This document shows positions 16,818 to 24,918 of a stretch of 64,000 nt of DNA, piece after piece. Position numbers and translations under genes: made by a program. The notes under the pieces are model-generated. The model ran no database searches. It saw only the letters and a list, made by a program, of their open reading frames with translations, and was not told the origin of the DNA. The stretch comes from Bacteroidales bacterium (lineage in GTDB: Bacteria > Bacteroidota > Bacteroidia > Bacteroidales > VadinHA17): positions 1 through 64,000 of the forward strand of contig WXFD01000023.1 of NCBI GenBank assembly GCA_009877105.1, read 5' to 3'. Within the stretch, counting starts at the first letter, position 1; the number at the start of each line of letters is the position of its first letter.

Positions 16818-19800
16818 CTACTTAAACGTCAATTTTGGCAGATCATTAACAATATCAACGGTTTTAATACTAACATTAATAATACTCAGAAGCAGGTCAA
16901 GTATGTATCTCGGATTTCCTAATTCCTTGGCCCAATCATTGGGGTCGTTTTTTATACCACTCTCTTTATTTACTGTTACTTGATACCGTTCCATTATCCA
17001 CTCAATTGCGCTTTTGCCATTTACCACATACTCGTAGGCTTTAGGTGGTATATTGGTAATTGTAATCTGACTATTATATAATATGGTGTCTTTCTGGTCT
17101 TTTTTTGGAAACCTCATTTTCTCGACAGTATAGAATCCTGAATCCGCTCCAATGACTTCTACTCCCGAATACGGAGGAACAGTCTCATAGTTGAGATGTA
17201 TCTCTGCAAGCCTGCGTCCTGCCTTACTGAAAGCCCAGAAGTCCCTAACATCATCAAGTAGAGGAAGTCTGGGCAGCACCTTTTTCAAATCGTTGGAAAA
17301 GGTTTCTCGGTAATCTGGGCTATGTAATATTCCATATACATAATAAAAAATGTCTTCCTTGGTTATATCCTTTCCAAATTGTTTTCTAACCCTTTCAGCA
17401 ATAAAATCACTAATTCCATCTGTACGTTGGTATTGTCCGCTACCAGGCTCATCAAATAAACTGAGACTTTGTTTTTGCTGCTTATCATAGAAGTACAACG
17501 GAAAACATTGTCCATTTGCTTGCAACTGCAAATCGGGAACAACATCAGTTATTATAACTGAAAAGCCTTTATTTATTCCAGTTCCGCAAATTGAGATTAC
17601 AGTATTCTTATGCTTATTGGTGGGGAAGAACTTGTCCTGTTGATATCGACGGTGAGTTAATTCTTTCGAAAAGTACAACCGCTGCTTAAAAAATGGACGG
17701 TACAAACCGATAAATACTGATTCTTCATTGAATGAATAATCGACATTTTTTTCTAAATCTCTAATAACGGAATCGGTCCAGTTGAGATTAGTTGAATCAA
17801 AACTTAAAACATCAATAGCCTTTAACTTTGAGTTGACATTCCTCTTCTCATGAAACAACAATCTTTGAGAATTATAAAAGTATATTGACCTTAAAATATT
17901 TGATTTTAACTCCGATTGAGAACTATTGTAAACCCAAGCATCTCTATTGGTCCCAATTCCAAGTGAAAATGGAACAAAAAATGACTTTGCACTGGTGTCA
18001 AATTTCTTATCTGGCGCCATTGGAATGAAAGTATCAAATACATCATTCCTCTTATTTAACCAATCACCATGATCATTCGGATAAAGTTTACTCCACTTCA
18101 TTTGTGGATTACTTACAGACTTGAAATCCTTGACCAAGGCCAGTTTTTCTTCTCTGTTTAAATAATCCCCGACTTCGTGATAGTAAATTATAGCCCGCGT
18201 TGTTTTAACATCAGGATTTTTTACTAATAGGGTAATGGAAATAGGCGTCCGTGAGCCAGATCCAAAAACGTTCCCTGCTTCTTTTTGTCTCAATTCGCCT
18301 TGTGTTCTTGCATTTCCCCTCATATTGAAAACATAAATACTACTGAATTCTCTTTCAAGGGATTTTCGAAAACCGTCTGTACTATTACCATCAAGCCACC
18401 CTGCATTCGACACATAACATATTATGCCACCCATTTTATCCAACCTATCAGTTCCCCATCGGAAAGCCTTTATATATGGATCGTACAAGGATTTGTTGAG
18501 ACCAGCCGACGATTCCTTTGCGTAAGTTGCTGCAATTTTTGTATCCAATTTAGGATATGTCTGATTTTGTGCATTATCGTTGGCTGACTTTTGTCCGATG
18601 CTGTACGGAGGATTTCCAATGATAACTTTCAATGGTGCTTTCTTTTGTCGCTGGACACGTTTTGAGTTCTGTGGGAACATTTCAGAGAACAATTTCTCGC
18701 CATCCTCTGTTTCCCCCAATTGAAATGTATCGGTCAGACATATCCCATCAAATGGCAGGAATTCCGATATCTTCATTACATCATGGAAAGCATTCTCGAT
18801 ATTTACCGCAGCAATATAATAAGCCAGCAGGACAATTTCGTTTGCGTGAAGTTCCTGCTCATACTTCCGTCTTAGGTCTTCACCCTCAATCAGTCCACTT
18901 TGCAGTAGTCTTGTTATAAATGTCCCTGTACCTGTAAAGGGGTCTAGTATATGAATGTTTTCATCGCTAAGGCTACGGCCAAATTCTTTCTTCAATATCT
19001 CATCTACAGAATGGATAATAAAATCCACCAGCTCGACTGGGGTATATACAATACCAAGCCTCTCCACCATCTTCGGGAACGCAGATTTAAAGAACTTGTC
19101 ATATAGTTCAATAATTATCCTTTGCTTCCCCTCTGCATTATCAATATCAGCCGCCCTCATTTTAACGGACTCATAAAACTTATTCAGGGTCTCAGTGTCT
19201 TTTTCAATTGCTTGCTCTTCCAGCAAATCAAGCATACGTTGCATTGATACTGAAATTGAGTTCTGCTTGACAAATGAGTATCCTTCGAAAAGGGCTTCAA
19301 ATACAGGCTTGGTGATCACATGCTGGCTCAGCATTTCAATTGCTTCCTGCTCGGATATACTTGGATTTATGTTCTTCCGTAATCCTGAAAGAAATTTTTC
19401 AAACGCTTTTTGATGTTTTCCTTCATCCTTGATAAGCCTATTCATTATCACAACCTGACGCTCCGCAATTTCCGCTACATTCCTCGCCCATTGTTCCCAG
19501 TAACGTTTATCGCCAACTTTAAGAACCATCCTCGCAAAAACAACACTTTGAAGTTGCTCAAATTGAAGAGCAAGCTGACGACTGATATCCTTTGATGTCT
19601 CATATAAATCTGGATCTTCCTGCCAACCAATGGGTGATCCATCATCATTGAATGAGTATTCTGGTCTACCTACAAGGATATTATCGGGTCTTCGCTTGTT
19701 AAGTTCAATTTTGTTGACTGTGGCATTAAATCTGTCATCGTGGGCACGGAGAGCGTTTAACACTGTCCAAACAACCTTATACCGCTCATTATCATCCAAA

Positions 19801-21683
19801 GCCTGGGCTGCGTCAACATTGGTTGGTACAACCACAGGGATTATAATATATCCATATTTTTTACCTGGGGCCTTTCTCATTACCCTGCCCACTGATTGTA
19901 CAACATCAACCTGACTATTTCGGGCTGAAAGGAATAAAACAGCATCAAGAGAAGGTACATCCACCCCCTCACTCAGACATTTAACATTGGTCAGAATTCG
20001 ACATTCGTTCTCATGTATATCTTCCTTTAACCAACCCAATAGTTCATCACGTTGCGGGGCTGACATTGTTCCATCAATATGTTTAGAGTCAAGCATCACC
20101 ATGCTTGATTTCTTTTCTTCAGGTAGGGAGGTAATATAAGCCGAGGTTGCTGTATTGAAAGTGGCAGTAATCTTTTTGGATACCGCAATGCTTTGACAGA
20201 AACCGACAGCCCTCTTCATTGGCTCAGGGTCACTATCCTTTATTATCCCTTCATCACCCAGAATCTGTTTTGAAAGAGCATTTATACAACCGATTAACTT
20301 ACTGGCATCATCTGTATTAATCTCACTTTCCTTGTCTGCAATCATTTTTTGAACGGCAGGAGGAACGTCTTTATCACTAAGGGTAAGAATAAGAACTTTG
20401 TAATCTGTAAGAAGATCCTTCTCCACGGCCTCCCCAAATCCGATTCTATATATTTCATCCCCATACATTGCCACATCATCCATTGAACACAAAACTGCAT
20501 CAGATTGTGCCGCTTTACTTTTGATATCATCACTGTAAAGACGGGGAGTGGCTGTCATATAGAGCCTTTTCTTTGCTTTTATAAAATCATTGTCATGTAC
20601 TTTTACAAACGCAGACTCATCATCGCCTTTTAGAGTAACCCCAGTTGTCCGATGGGCTTCATCACAAATAATCAGGTCGAATTCGTCCAATTCAGGTAGT
20701 TCCTTCCTAAGTTTCTTTTGAGTTGAAGAGACAACCTCAATGGATTGGTATGTCGAAAAAACCACTGTCATACCCTTGCTACCATTACCTTTATAATATC
20801 GGAATTGGCGGATTATATCATGTACATCTGTGGAAGCGGGTAATGCTAAATCAATTACACTAAAACTGTCAGAGTCCTCATTCTTGAATTTGCTTAAGGT
20901 GACTTCTGGATCGGAGCAGATGCAGATTGAGTTTATGGGTTCCTGCGCATAGGTTGTCCATTCCCGTAAAATCTGTCCCATTAATGAAATCGAAGGCACT
21001 AGGTACAATATGATTCCTTTACCATTGGTCTCATTTTCAGCAATCCGTAGAACGTTGAATGTCTTTCCCGTTCCACAAGCCATAATTAATTTCCCACGGT
21101 CATTGGTTTTGAAATACTCGTGAGCCTTTTCTAAAGCATCCTTTTGATGTGGTTTTATCTGCCTGTCTGTAATTCTCGATTTCTCACCATGGATCCCGCT
21201 CTCGAGTTTATCCCAATCCACAGGTGCCTCCTGTAAATCGTATAGATTTATTCTTGTGACGGGCGGATTTTGGTTCTTTAGAGCGTTGGTGGCATTTGGG
21301 CCCCATTTATTCGATGTAGAAATCCACAAACGGACGGCGAATCCGACTGTTTGGAGTTGTTCGTTTTTGAATTTACGGCTTGAAGTGGCCAAGAAGGAAT
21401 CCACAGCCCCTTTATCAATTACTGTGGTCTCCTGATAACATTTACATTGAATAGCCCAGTAATCTCCTTCTTGGGTCATAGCCACCAAGTCGATTCCAGT
21501 ATCACTCCCACCCAGGTCGTTTTTTGCAGGAAACTCATCCCAGAGCCATACATATTTGAACCTGTAAGCATACTTAGGATCAGTTTTAAGGTATGCCTGC
21601 ATCAGCCTTTCGAAGCGTGTGCCTTTGTCCTTTTCGGTAAAGGATATCTTACGATACTTATCTAGTATTTTTTGAAAGCCCAT
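16818..21683 (-). CDS. Type ISP restriction-modification enzyme
   Basis: A single 1621-residue polypeptide with domains in the order known for type ISP enzymes such as LlaGI. First an Mrr-like nuclease with G-I-D65 and Q79-C-K81. Then an SF2 helicase/translocase with motif I MACGTGKTF (about 201-209), DEAH (about 341) and the arginine-finger motif QSVGRVMRK. A helical coupler follows. Next an N6-adenine methyltransferase with DPFTGTGTF (about 913) and NPPYSIG (about 1021), and last a target-recognition region. Its length matches that family (about 1,570-1,600). All key motifs appear intact. Such enzymes read an asymmetric site, methylate one strand and cut where two converging motors meet, acting against incoming phage DNA. 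The neighbour upstream on the same strand is a small caspase-like protein. Confidence 0.92.
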   Translation of the reverse strand: MGFQKILDKYRKISFTEKDKGTRFERLMQAYLKTDPKYAYRFKYVWLWDEFPAKNDLGGSDTGIDLVAMTQEGDYWAIQCKCYQETTVIDKGAVDSFLATSSRKFKNEQLQTVGFAVRLWISTSNKWGPNATNALKNQNPPVTRINLYDLQEAPVDWDKLESGIHGEKSRITDRQIKPHQKDALEKAHEYFKTNDRGKLIMACGTGKTFNVLRIAENETNGKGIILYLVPSISLMGQILREWTTYAQEPINSICICSDPEVTLSKFKNEDSDSFSVIDLALPASTDVHDIIRQFRYYKGNGSKGMTVVFSTYQSIEVVSSTQKKLRKELPELDEFDLIICDEAHRTTGVTLKGDDESAFVKVHDNDFIKAKKRLYMTATPRLYSDDIKSKAAQSDAVLCSMDDVAMYGDEIYRIGFGEAVEKDLLTDYKVLILTLSDKDVPPAVQKMIADKESEINTDDASKLIGCINALSKQILGDEGIIKDSDPEPMKRAVGFCQSIAVSKKITATFNTATSAYITSLPEEKKSSMVMLDSKHIDGTMSAPQRDELLGWLKEDIHENECRILTNVKCLSEGVDVPSLDAVLFLSARNSQVDVVQSVGRVMRKAPGKKYGYIIIPVVVPTNVDAAQALDDNERYKVVWTVLNALRAHDDRFNATVNKIELNKRRPDNILVGRPEYSFNDDGSPIGWQEDPDLYETSKDISRQLALQFEQLQSVVFARMVLKVGDKRYWEQWARNVAEIAERQVVIMNRLIKDEGKHQKAFEKFLSGLRKNINPSISEQEAIEMLSQHVITKPVFEALFEGYSFVKQNSISVSMQRMLDLLEEQAIEKDTETLNKFYESVKMRAADIDNAEGKQRIIIELYDKFFKSAFPKMVERLGIVYTPVELVDFIIHSVDEILKKEFGRSLSDENIHILDPFTGTGTFITRLLQSGLIEGEDLRRKYEQELHANEIVLLAYYIAAVNIENAFHDVMKISEFLPFDGICLTDTFQLGETEDGEKLFSEMFPQNSKRVQRQKKAPLKVIIGNPPYSIGQKSANDNAQNQTYPKLDTKIAATYAKESSAGLNKSLYDPYIKAFRWGTDRLDKMGGIICYVSNAGWLDGNSTDGFRKSLEREFSSIYVFNMRGNARTQGELRQKEAGNVFGSGSRTPISITLLVKNPDVKTTRAIIYYHEVGDYLNREEKLALVKDFKSVSNPQMKWSKLYPNDHGDWLNKRNDVFDTFIPMAPDKKFDTSAKSFFVPFSLGIGTNRDAWVYNSSQSELKSNILRSIYFYNSQRLLFHEKRNVNSKLKAIDVLSFDSTNLNWTDSVIRDLEKNVDYSFNEESVFIGLYRPFFKQRLYFSKELTHRRYQQDKFFPTNKHKNTVISICGTGINKGFSVIITDVVPDLQLQANGQCFPLYFYDKQQKQSLSLFDEPGSGQYQRTDGISDFIAERVRKQFGKDITKEDIFYYVYGILHSPDYRETFSNDLKKVLPRLPLLDDVRDFWAFSKAGRRLAEIHLNYETVPPYSGVEVIGADSGFYTVEKMRFPKKDQKDTILYNSQITITNIPPKAYEYVVNGKSAIEWIMERYQVTVNKESGIKNDPNDWAKELGNPRYILDLLLSIINVSIKTVDIVNDLPKLTFK

Positions 21684-21816
21684 AGTATTAAGGATAACAG
21701 TCCAATAAAGGTAGGTATAAACTTAAAATTTTTTACCAAAAAACCACTTTATCCCTAATCCTGCCATAATGACAGCATTAACACATTATTGCTTTTAAGG
21801 GATTACTTTAAGTTTC

Positions 21817-22365
21817 CTAACATATAAGGTGTAATCTCTGATGGTTAAATCTGGCTATGGAATTGGGTCTTACCAGCAATCCATACTCATTGAGTAATTT
21901 TTGGTACACGATCTCAATCGGCTCGTCGAGGTATTTCGAAATGATCTCAGCGAATCCTTTATTTGATTGTTCTATCAAATCCGCACCTATATTTTTAAAA
22001 CCGTAATAACCAGCCTCGCTGGCTTCGCTGATGAACATCCCTGTGCATAAACCTATAAGTCCGTTCTCCTCGACGAACTTATCAGCATAACACCAGATAT
22101 ACATGCAGTTTGATTTGTTTTTCAATACTGTAGCCATTGATCCGTCGACAATAAATAAGCCAGCGCCAGGAAACTGTCCTGAATTTAATAACCCAAAAGG
22201 GGCACCATGGCCGAGCATCAGGATTCGATCGTGTGATTCAATGAGTCTGTTTAATTCAGATTTTGTGATACCACCTTTAATGACGGTTTTATTCCTGAGG
22301 TTTGCATAGATAATTGAAAGGAAGTCAGTGCTACGGTCTGAAGGATGTAGGATGAGAGTTTTCAT
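21817..22365 (-). CDS. Unknown protein with caspase-like His-Gly and Cys motifs
   Basis: The 182-residue protein has a compact alpha/beta look. It contains ILMLGHGAPFGLL (H53-G54) and, 39 residues later, MYIWCYADKF (C92), each at the end of a hydrophobic strand. This is the layout of clan CD cysteine peptidases (caspase/CHAT-like), in which His-Gly and Cys follow adjacent strands. A second conserved-looking region, GLCTGMFISEASEA, follows. The assignment is inference from motif pattern only. It lies 134 bp upstream of the type ISP gene on the same strand, so the two may be one operon. A role as a cofactor or effector of restriction would be new. Confidence 0.5.
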   Translation of the reverse strand: MKTLILHPSDRSTDFLSIIYANLRNKTVIKGGITKSELNRLIESHDRILMLGHGAPFGLLNSGQFPGAGLFIVDGSMATVLKNKSNCMYIWCYADKFVEENGLIGLCTGMFISEASEAGYYGFKNIGADLIEQSNKGFAEIISKYLDEPIEIVYQKLLNEYGLLVRPNSIARFNHQRLHLIC

Positions 22366-23042
22366 AATCGGGCCAAAGTAAGCCTTAGTTTGGAAGATGC
22401 CTAATAATGGAGACTTCAGAGATTGCCATATCCGTATTTAAGGTTATTTTGACATTAAATAGAGGATAGATTCAGTCGTACTTTAACCCTTACCATGAAA
22501 CCAAACGTCCCAGAACCCACAGAATTAGCCCAGGATTGATTTTTCAGGTATGGTTACCCTTTACTGATTCACAACGCGCTTTACCTAAATGCGAATAAAC
22601 ATGCAAATCCTGATAGGGAGCATATAGAACGGTGTTAATTACCACCGACCTTTGATTAAATATACACATAACTGGTAATCCTTATACAATTTTGCCCTGT
22701 CGGTTTGATTTTCTTTAAAATCCGTCCTTCTTTGAATACTGTAAAAGATAGTCTGAAAAACAAAATATAAATAACTCAAAAACAAATATTTAACTCAAAT
22801 CCAAAATGGACAATTTTGCTCCTACCCTAAAGCAAGACTACTAGTCTTTCTTACAGTCCATAAATGGTTAAAAATTTATTTTCTTTCTCTTTTTAAAGTG
22901 CTAAATTTGATACTGTTAAATGTTTGCACATAAATTCTCTGTCTAAGTGATTAATGTTCATTTTATTGCAGATAATATTGGATTACAGCGACTCTTTATT
23001 AATAATAAGTCATAATATTCAATCATTAAAGAACTAATAGAC
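22366..23042. other. Gene-free upstream region between divergent defence genes
   Basis: This A+T-rich stretch lies between the leftward 182-aa/type ISP pair and the rightward CBASS pair. It holds an imperfect palindrome CGGTGTTAATTACCACCG (22630-22647), which could be an operator, and a small hairpin AAGACT-ACT-AGTCTT (22834-22848). I found no clear TAnnTTTG box. Promoters of both operons are expected here. Confidence 0.4.
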
Positions 23043-23924
23043 ATGAGTATAAGCGAAAAATTTCACACATTTTGTTCGAATTTAAGAATGTCCCAAACCG
23101 TTGTTGACAATGTATCATATCGTTACAAACAGATTACAAAACGATTGAATATAGATTTTTATAGTATTGAGTCAGAGACAGCCCATAGTCTATACGTTGG
23201 TTCCTATGGACGTGGAACAGCAATTCATGTAAGTGACATTGATATGTTATTTATTTTGCCTTATAGTGTTTATTGTAAATATCATGCTTACATTACTAAC
23301 GGTCAATCTGCGTTGCTTCAAGACGTTAAGACCTCAATCTGTAAGACTTATTCAACAACCCACTTAGGGGCTGATGGACAGGTAATTAAATTGGGTTTTT
23401 CCGATGGGATAAACTTTGAAATAGTTCCATGCTTCTTAAATACAGATGGAAGTTATACTTTTCCAGATTCTAATGCTGGTGGAAAGTGGAGATCGACTGA
23501 TCCTAAACCTGAAATAGAAACAATTAATGTTGCCAATACAAAAAGTTGTAATAATAATTTAAAAAGACTATGCAGAATGGCTCGAGCATGGAAAGACAGA
23601 TGGGATGTACCAATGGGCGGTCTATTAATAGATACATTAGCCTATAATTTTCTAACTGCGTGGGCGAATAGAGTTAATTCTTATACATATTATGATTGGA
23701 TGACCAGGGATTTTTTTGAATACCTTAAAAATCAAAAAGTTGATCAACAATATTGGTTATCTCCTGGGGCAAATCAACATGTTTTACGAAAGGGTATATT
23801 TGAACATAAGGCTTTAAGATGTTATAATATCTCTATTGAAGCCTTAGAATACGAAAGTAAGAACCAAGAAAGTTCTGCAAACCAAAAATGGAGAGAAATT
23901 TATGGAACACAATTCCCAAATTAA
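23043..23924 (+). CDS. CBASS CD-NTase (SMODS nucleotidyltransferase)
   Basis: The 293-residue protein has the SMODS/DncV-type motif GSYGRGTA (53-60) followed by DID (65-67) and a third acidic position, E126 in NFEIVPCF (Glu where many have Asp). This is the metal site used to make cyclic oligonucleotides on phage infection. The C-terminal helical part is as expected in this family (RMARAWKDRW). It overlaps the next gene by 23 bp, so the two form one transcript. No Cap2/Cap3 or Cap6/Cap7 accessory genes are next to it, so this is a minimal two-gene CBASS. The signal molecule cannot be deduced. Confidence 0.88.
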   Translation: MSISEKFHTFCSNLRMSQTVVDNVSYRYKQITKRLNIDFYSIESETAHSLYVGSYGRGTAIHVSDIDMLFILPYSVYCKYHAYITNGQSALLQDVKTSICKTYSTTHLGADGQVIKLGFSDGINFEIVPCFLNTDGSYTFPDSNAGGKWRSTDPKPEIETINVANTKSCNNNLKRLCRMARAWKDRWDVPMGGLLIDTLAYNFLTAWANRVNSYTYYDWMTRDFFEYLKNQKVDQQYWLSPGANQHVLRKGIFEHKALRCYNISIEALEYESKNQESSANQKWREIYGTQFPN

Positions 23925-24465
23925 CATTCTTGAGTCTCAGATCCGAGAATGTTTTGGCCGTGTTGTTTGGTCGCACAAAACACAGGAAAAATGTGCAGAT
24001 ATTCTTAATAGGAGAAATAATTCAATTAAGATTTGGCAGATCGTTTTATCTGCTATTACTACCACAGGGATAATGATTAGTGTTTTTGGGGAACAAAGAT
24101 GGATTGGAATAATAACGGCATTAATTTCAGCCTCTCTTTTTGCTCTAAATACATATCTAAAAAAATATGATATCGGACAAATTGTCCAAAAACATGTTGA
24201 TTGCGCATCAAATCTATGGAATGTAAGAGAATCATATTTATCATTATTGGCAGACATAAAAACTGAAAAATTAAATGTTGATGAAATAATAGAGAAACGC
24301 GATATGCTTCAAAAAGAACTATTTAACATCTATAAAGGAGCACCTCGCTCAATTAGTAGAGCATATGATGAAGCGACTAAGGCATTAAAATCATCTGAAG
24401 AATTGACGTTTACAGATAAGGAAATTGACATTTTCTTACCGAAGGAATTGAGAAAAAGTATATAG
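23902..24465 (+). CDS. SLATT-family 2TM effector of CBASS
   Basis: The 187-residue protein fits the SLATT class (SMODS and SLOG-associating two-transmembrane effector). It has an N-terminal amphipathic helix, two membrane helices (about residues 48-63 and 70-88: IVLSAITTTGIMISVFG and WIGIITALISASLFAL) and a long C-terminal coiled helix rich in Lys and Glu. On binding the second messenger such effectors are thought to open or disrupt the membrane and kill the infected cell. It overlaps the CD-NTase gene by 23 bp. It is the last gene before the right end of the island. Confidence 0.85.
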   Translation: MEHNSQINILESQIRECFGRVVWSHKTQEKCADILNRRNNSIKIWQIVLSAITTTGIMISVFGEQRWIGIITALISASLFALNTYLKKYDIGQIVQKHVDCASNLWNVRESYLSLLADIKTEKLNVDEIIEKRDMLQKELFNIYKGAPRSISRAYDEATKALKSSEELTFTDKEIDIFLPKELRKSI

Positions 24466-24636
24466 TTTCAAAAGAACAAACTAATTGACCAACTACTGCC
24501 AGTGAGGTTCCACTTGAAATAGATAACTAAATCACATTTATTTGAATCCGATTCTTGATTTTCATTTTTTTCTGGATCCTCCTCTAACTTGGGAGGAAGG
24601 GGATTCATCATACAATCAGCCTATTTTTACCAGAAA

Positions 24637-24656
24637 CTGGCACCAAACTGGCACCA
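24637..24656 (+). repeat. Right-end arm-type repeats (TGGCACCAA pair)
   Basis: Two direct CTGGCACCAAA units, the same as at 1879-1902 near the left end. They lie 45 bp from the tRNA repeat. I read them as integrase arm sites; the function is inferred. Confidence 0.55.
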
Positions 24657-24689
24657 AAAAAAAAGTTACAATTTTTGAGGTTGTAACTT
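24656..24689 (-). terminator. Intrinsic terminator of tRNA(CAT)
   Basis: On the minus strand AAGTTACAA and TTGTAACTT form a perfect 9-bp stem (24681-24689 with 24663-24671) with a 9-base loop, followed by a run of nine T (24656-24664). It begins 12 bases after the tRNA 3' end, inside the island, so the insertion brings a replacement terminator for the host tRNA. Confidence 0.8.
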
Positions 24690-24700
24690 CTTGATTTTGA

Positions 24701-24743
24701 GTGGGCCCAGCTGGGATCGAACCAGCGACCCCCTGATTATGAG
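24701..24743 (-). repeat. attR: island copy of tRNA 3' half
   Basis: Identical over 43 bp to 1721-1763. It ends in the anticodon loop, so the crossover lies within or next to the loop, where the stem gives an inverted repeat (CCTGA/TCAGG) suited to two integrase protomers. Confidence 0.88.
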
Positions 24744-24775
24744 TCAGGTGCTCTAACCGTCTGAGCTATGGGCCC
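24702..24775 (-). tRNA. tRNA with anticodon CAT (Met or Ile2), island target
   Basis: A complete cloverleaf reads on the minus strand: acceptor GGGCCCA with TGGGCCC, D arm GCTC...GAGC, anticodon stem CCTGA-CTCATAA-TCAGG, T arm GCTGG-TTCGATC-CCAGC and discriminator A; CCA is not encoded. The anticodon is CAT. The stem lacks the three G-C pairs of initiator tRNA, so it is elongator Met or the Ile2 tRNA whose C34 becomes lysidine. The 3' part (24701-24743) is also repeated at 1721-1763. Confidence 0.93.
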
Positions 24776-24782
24776 GGTTTTG

Positions 24783-24857
24783 GTTTCAGGTTGCAGGTTG
24801 TTAACATCTTTGCGTTCAGTTAACTTGCAACACGCAACCTGTAACCTGCAACCCGCG
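24783..24857. repeat. Inverted heptamer repeats (GCAACCT/AGGTTGC)
   Basis: Left arm CAGGTTGCAGGTTG (24787-24800) and right arm with GCAACCTGTAACCTGCAACC (24834-24853) are built of 7-mers and face each other around two GTTAAC sites (24799-24804 and 24818-24823). The layout resembles the hexamer palindromes at 1.2-1.7 kb in style, not in sequence. It may be a small repeat family or a structured RNA. Confidence 0.6.
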
Positions 24858-24918
24858 TCAAATCGGATTGCAATATTAACCAATTGTTGCAAAAAATCCA
24901 AAGCCATTTTTAAAATGT

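Larger units (their letters stand above)
1721..24743. mobile_element. tRNA-inserted genomic island (about 23 kb)
   Basis: A 43-bp perfect direct repeat bounds the element. The right copy is the 3' half of a complete tRNA(CAT) gene and the left copy is an orphan half. A tyrosine recombinase and an excisionase-like gene lie near the left end. The interior is more A+T-rich than the chromosome to the right and consists of recombinases, DNA methylases, restriction and CBASS genes, and unknown genes. No relaxase, coupling protein or type IV secretion genes are visible, so it is best described as an integrative genomic island, perhaps mobilised in trans. The crossover probably falls in or near the anticodon loop. 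Confidence 0.88.

Noticed and set aside
23937-24257. Antisense 106-residue protein opposite the SLATT gene
   Set aside because: It is a reverse-strand shadow of a gene with strong membrane-protein and CBASS features.
24577-24598. Terminator after the CBASS genes
   Set aside because: A TCCTCC/GGAGGA hairpin exists but no T run follows on the plus strand.
1721-24743. Conjugative element (ICE)
   Set aside because: No relaxase, VirD4 or VirB-type genes are visible in the interval; BT4734/VirE-N alone does not mean transfer.
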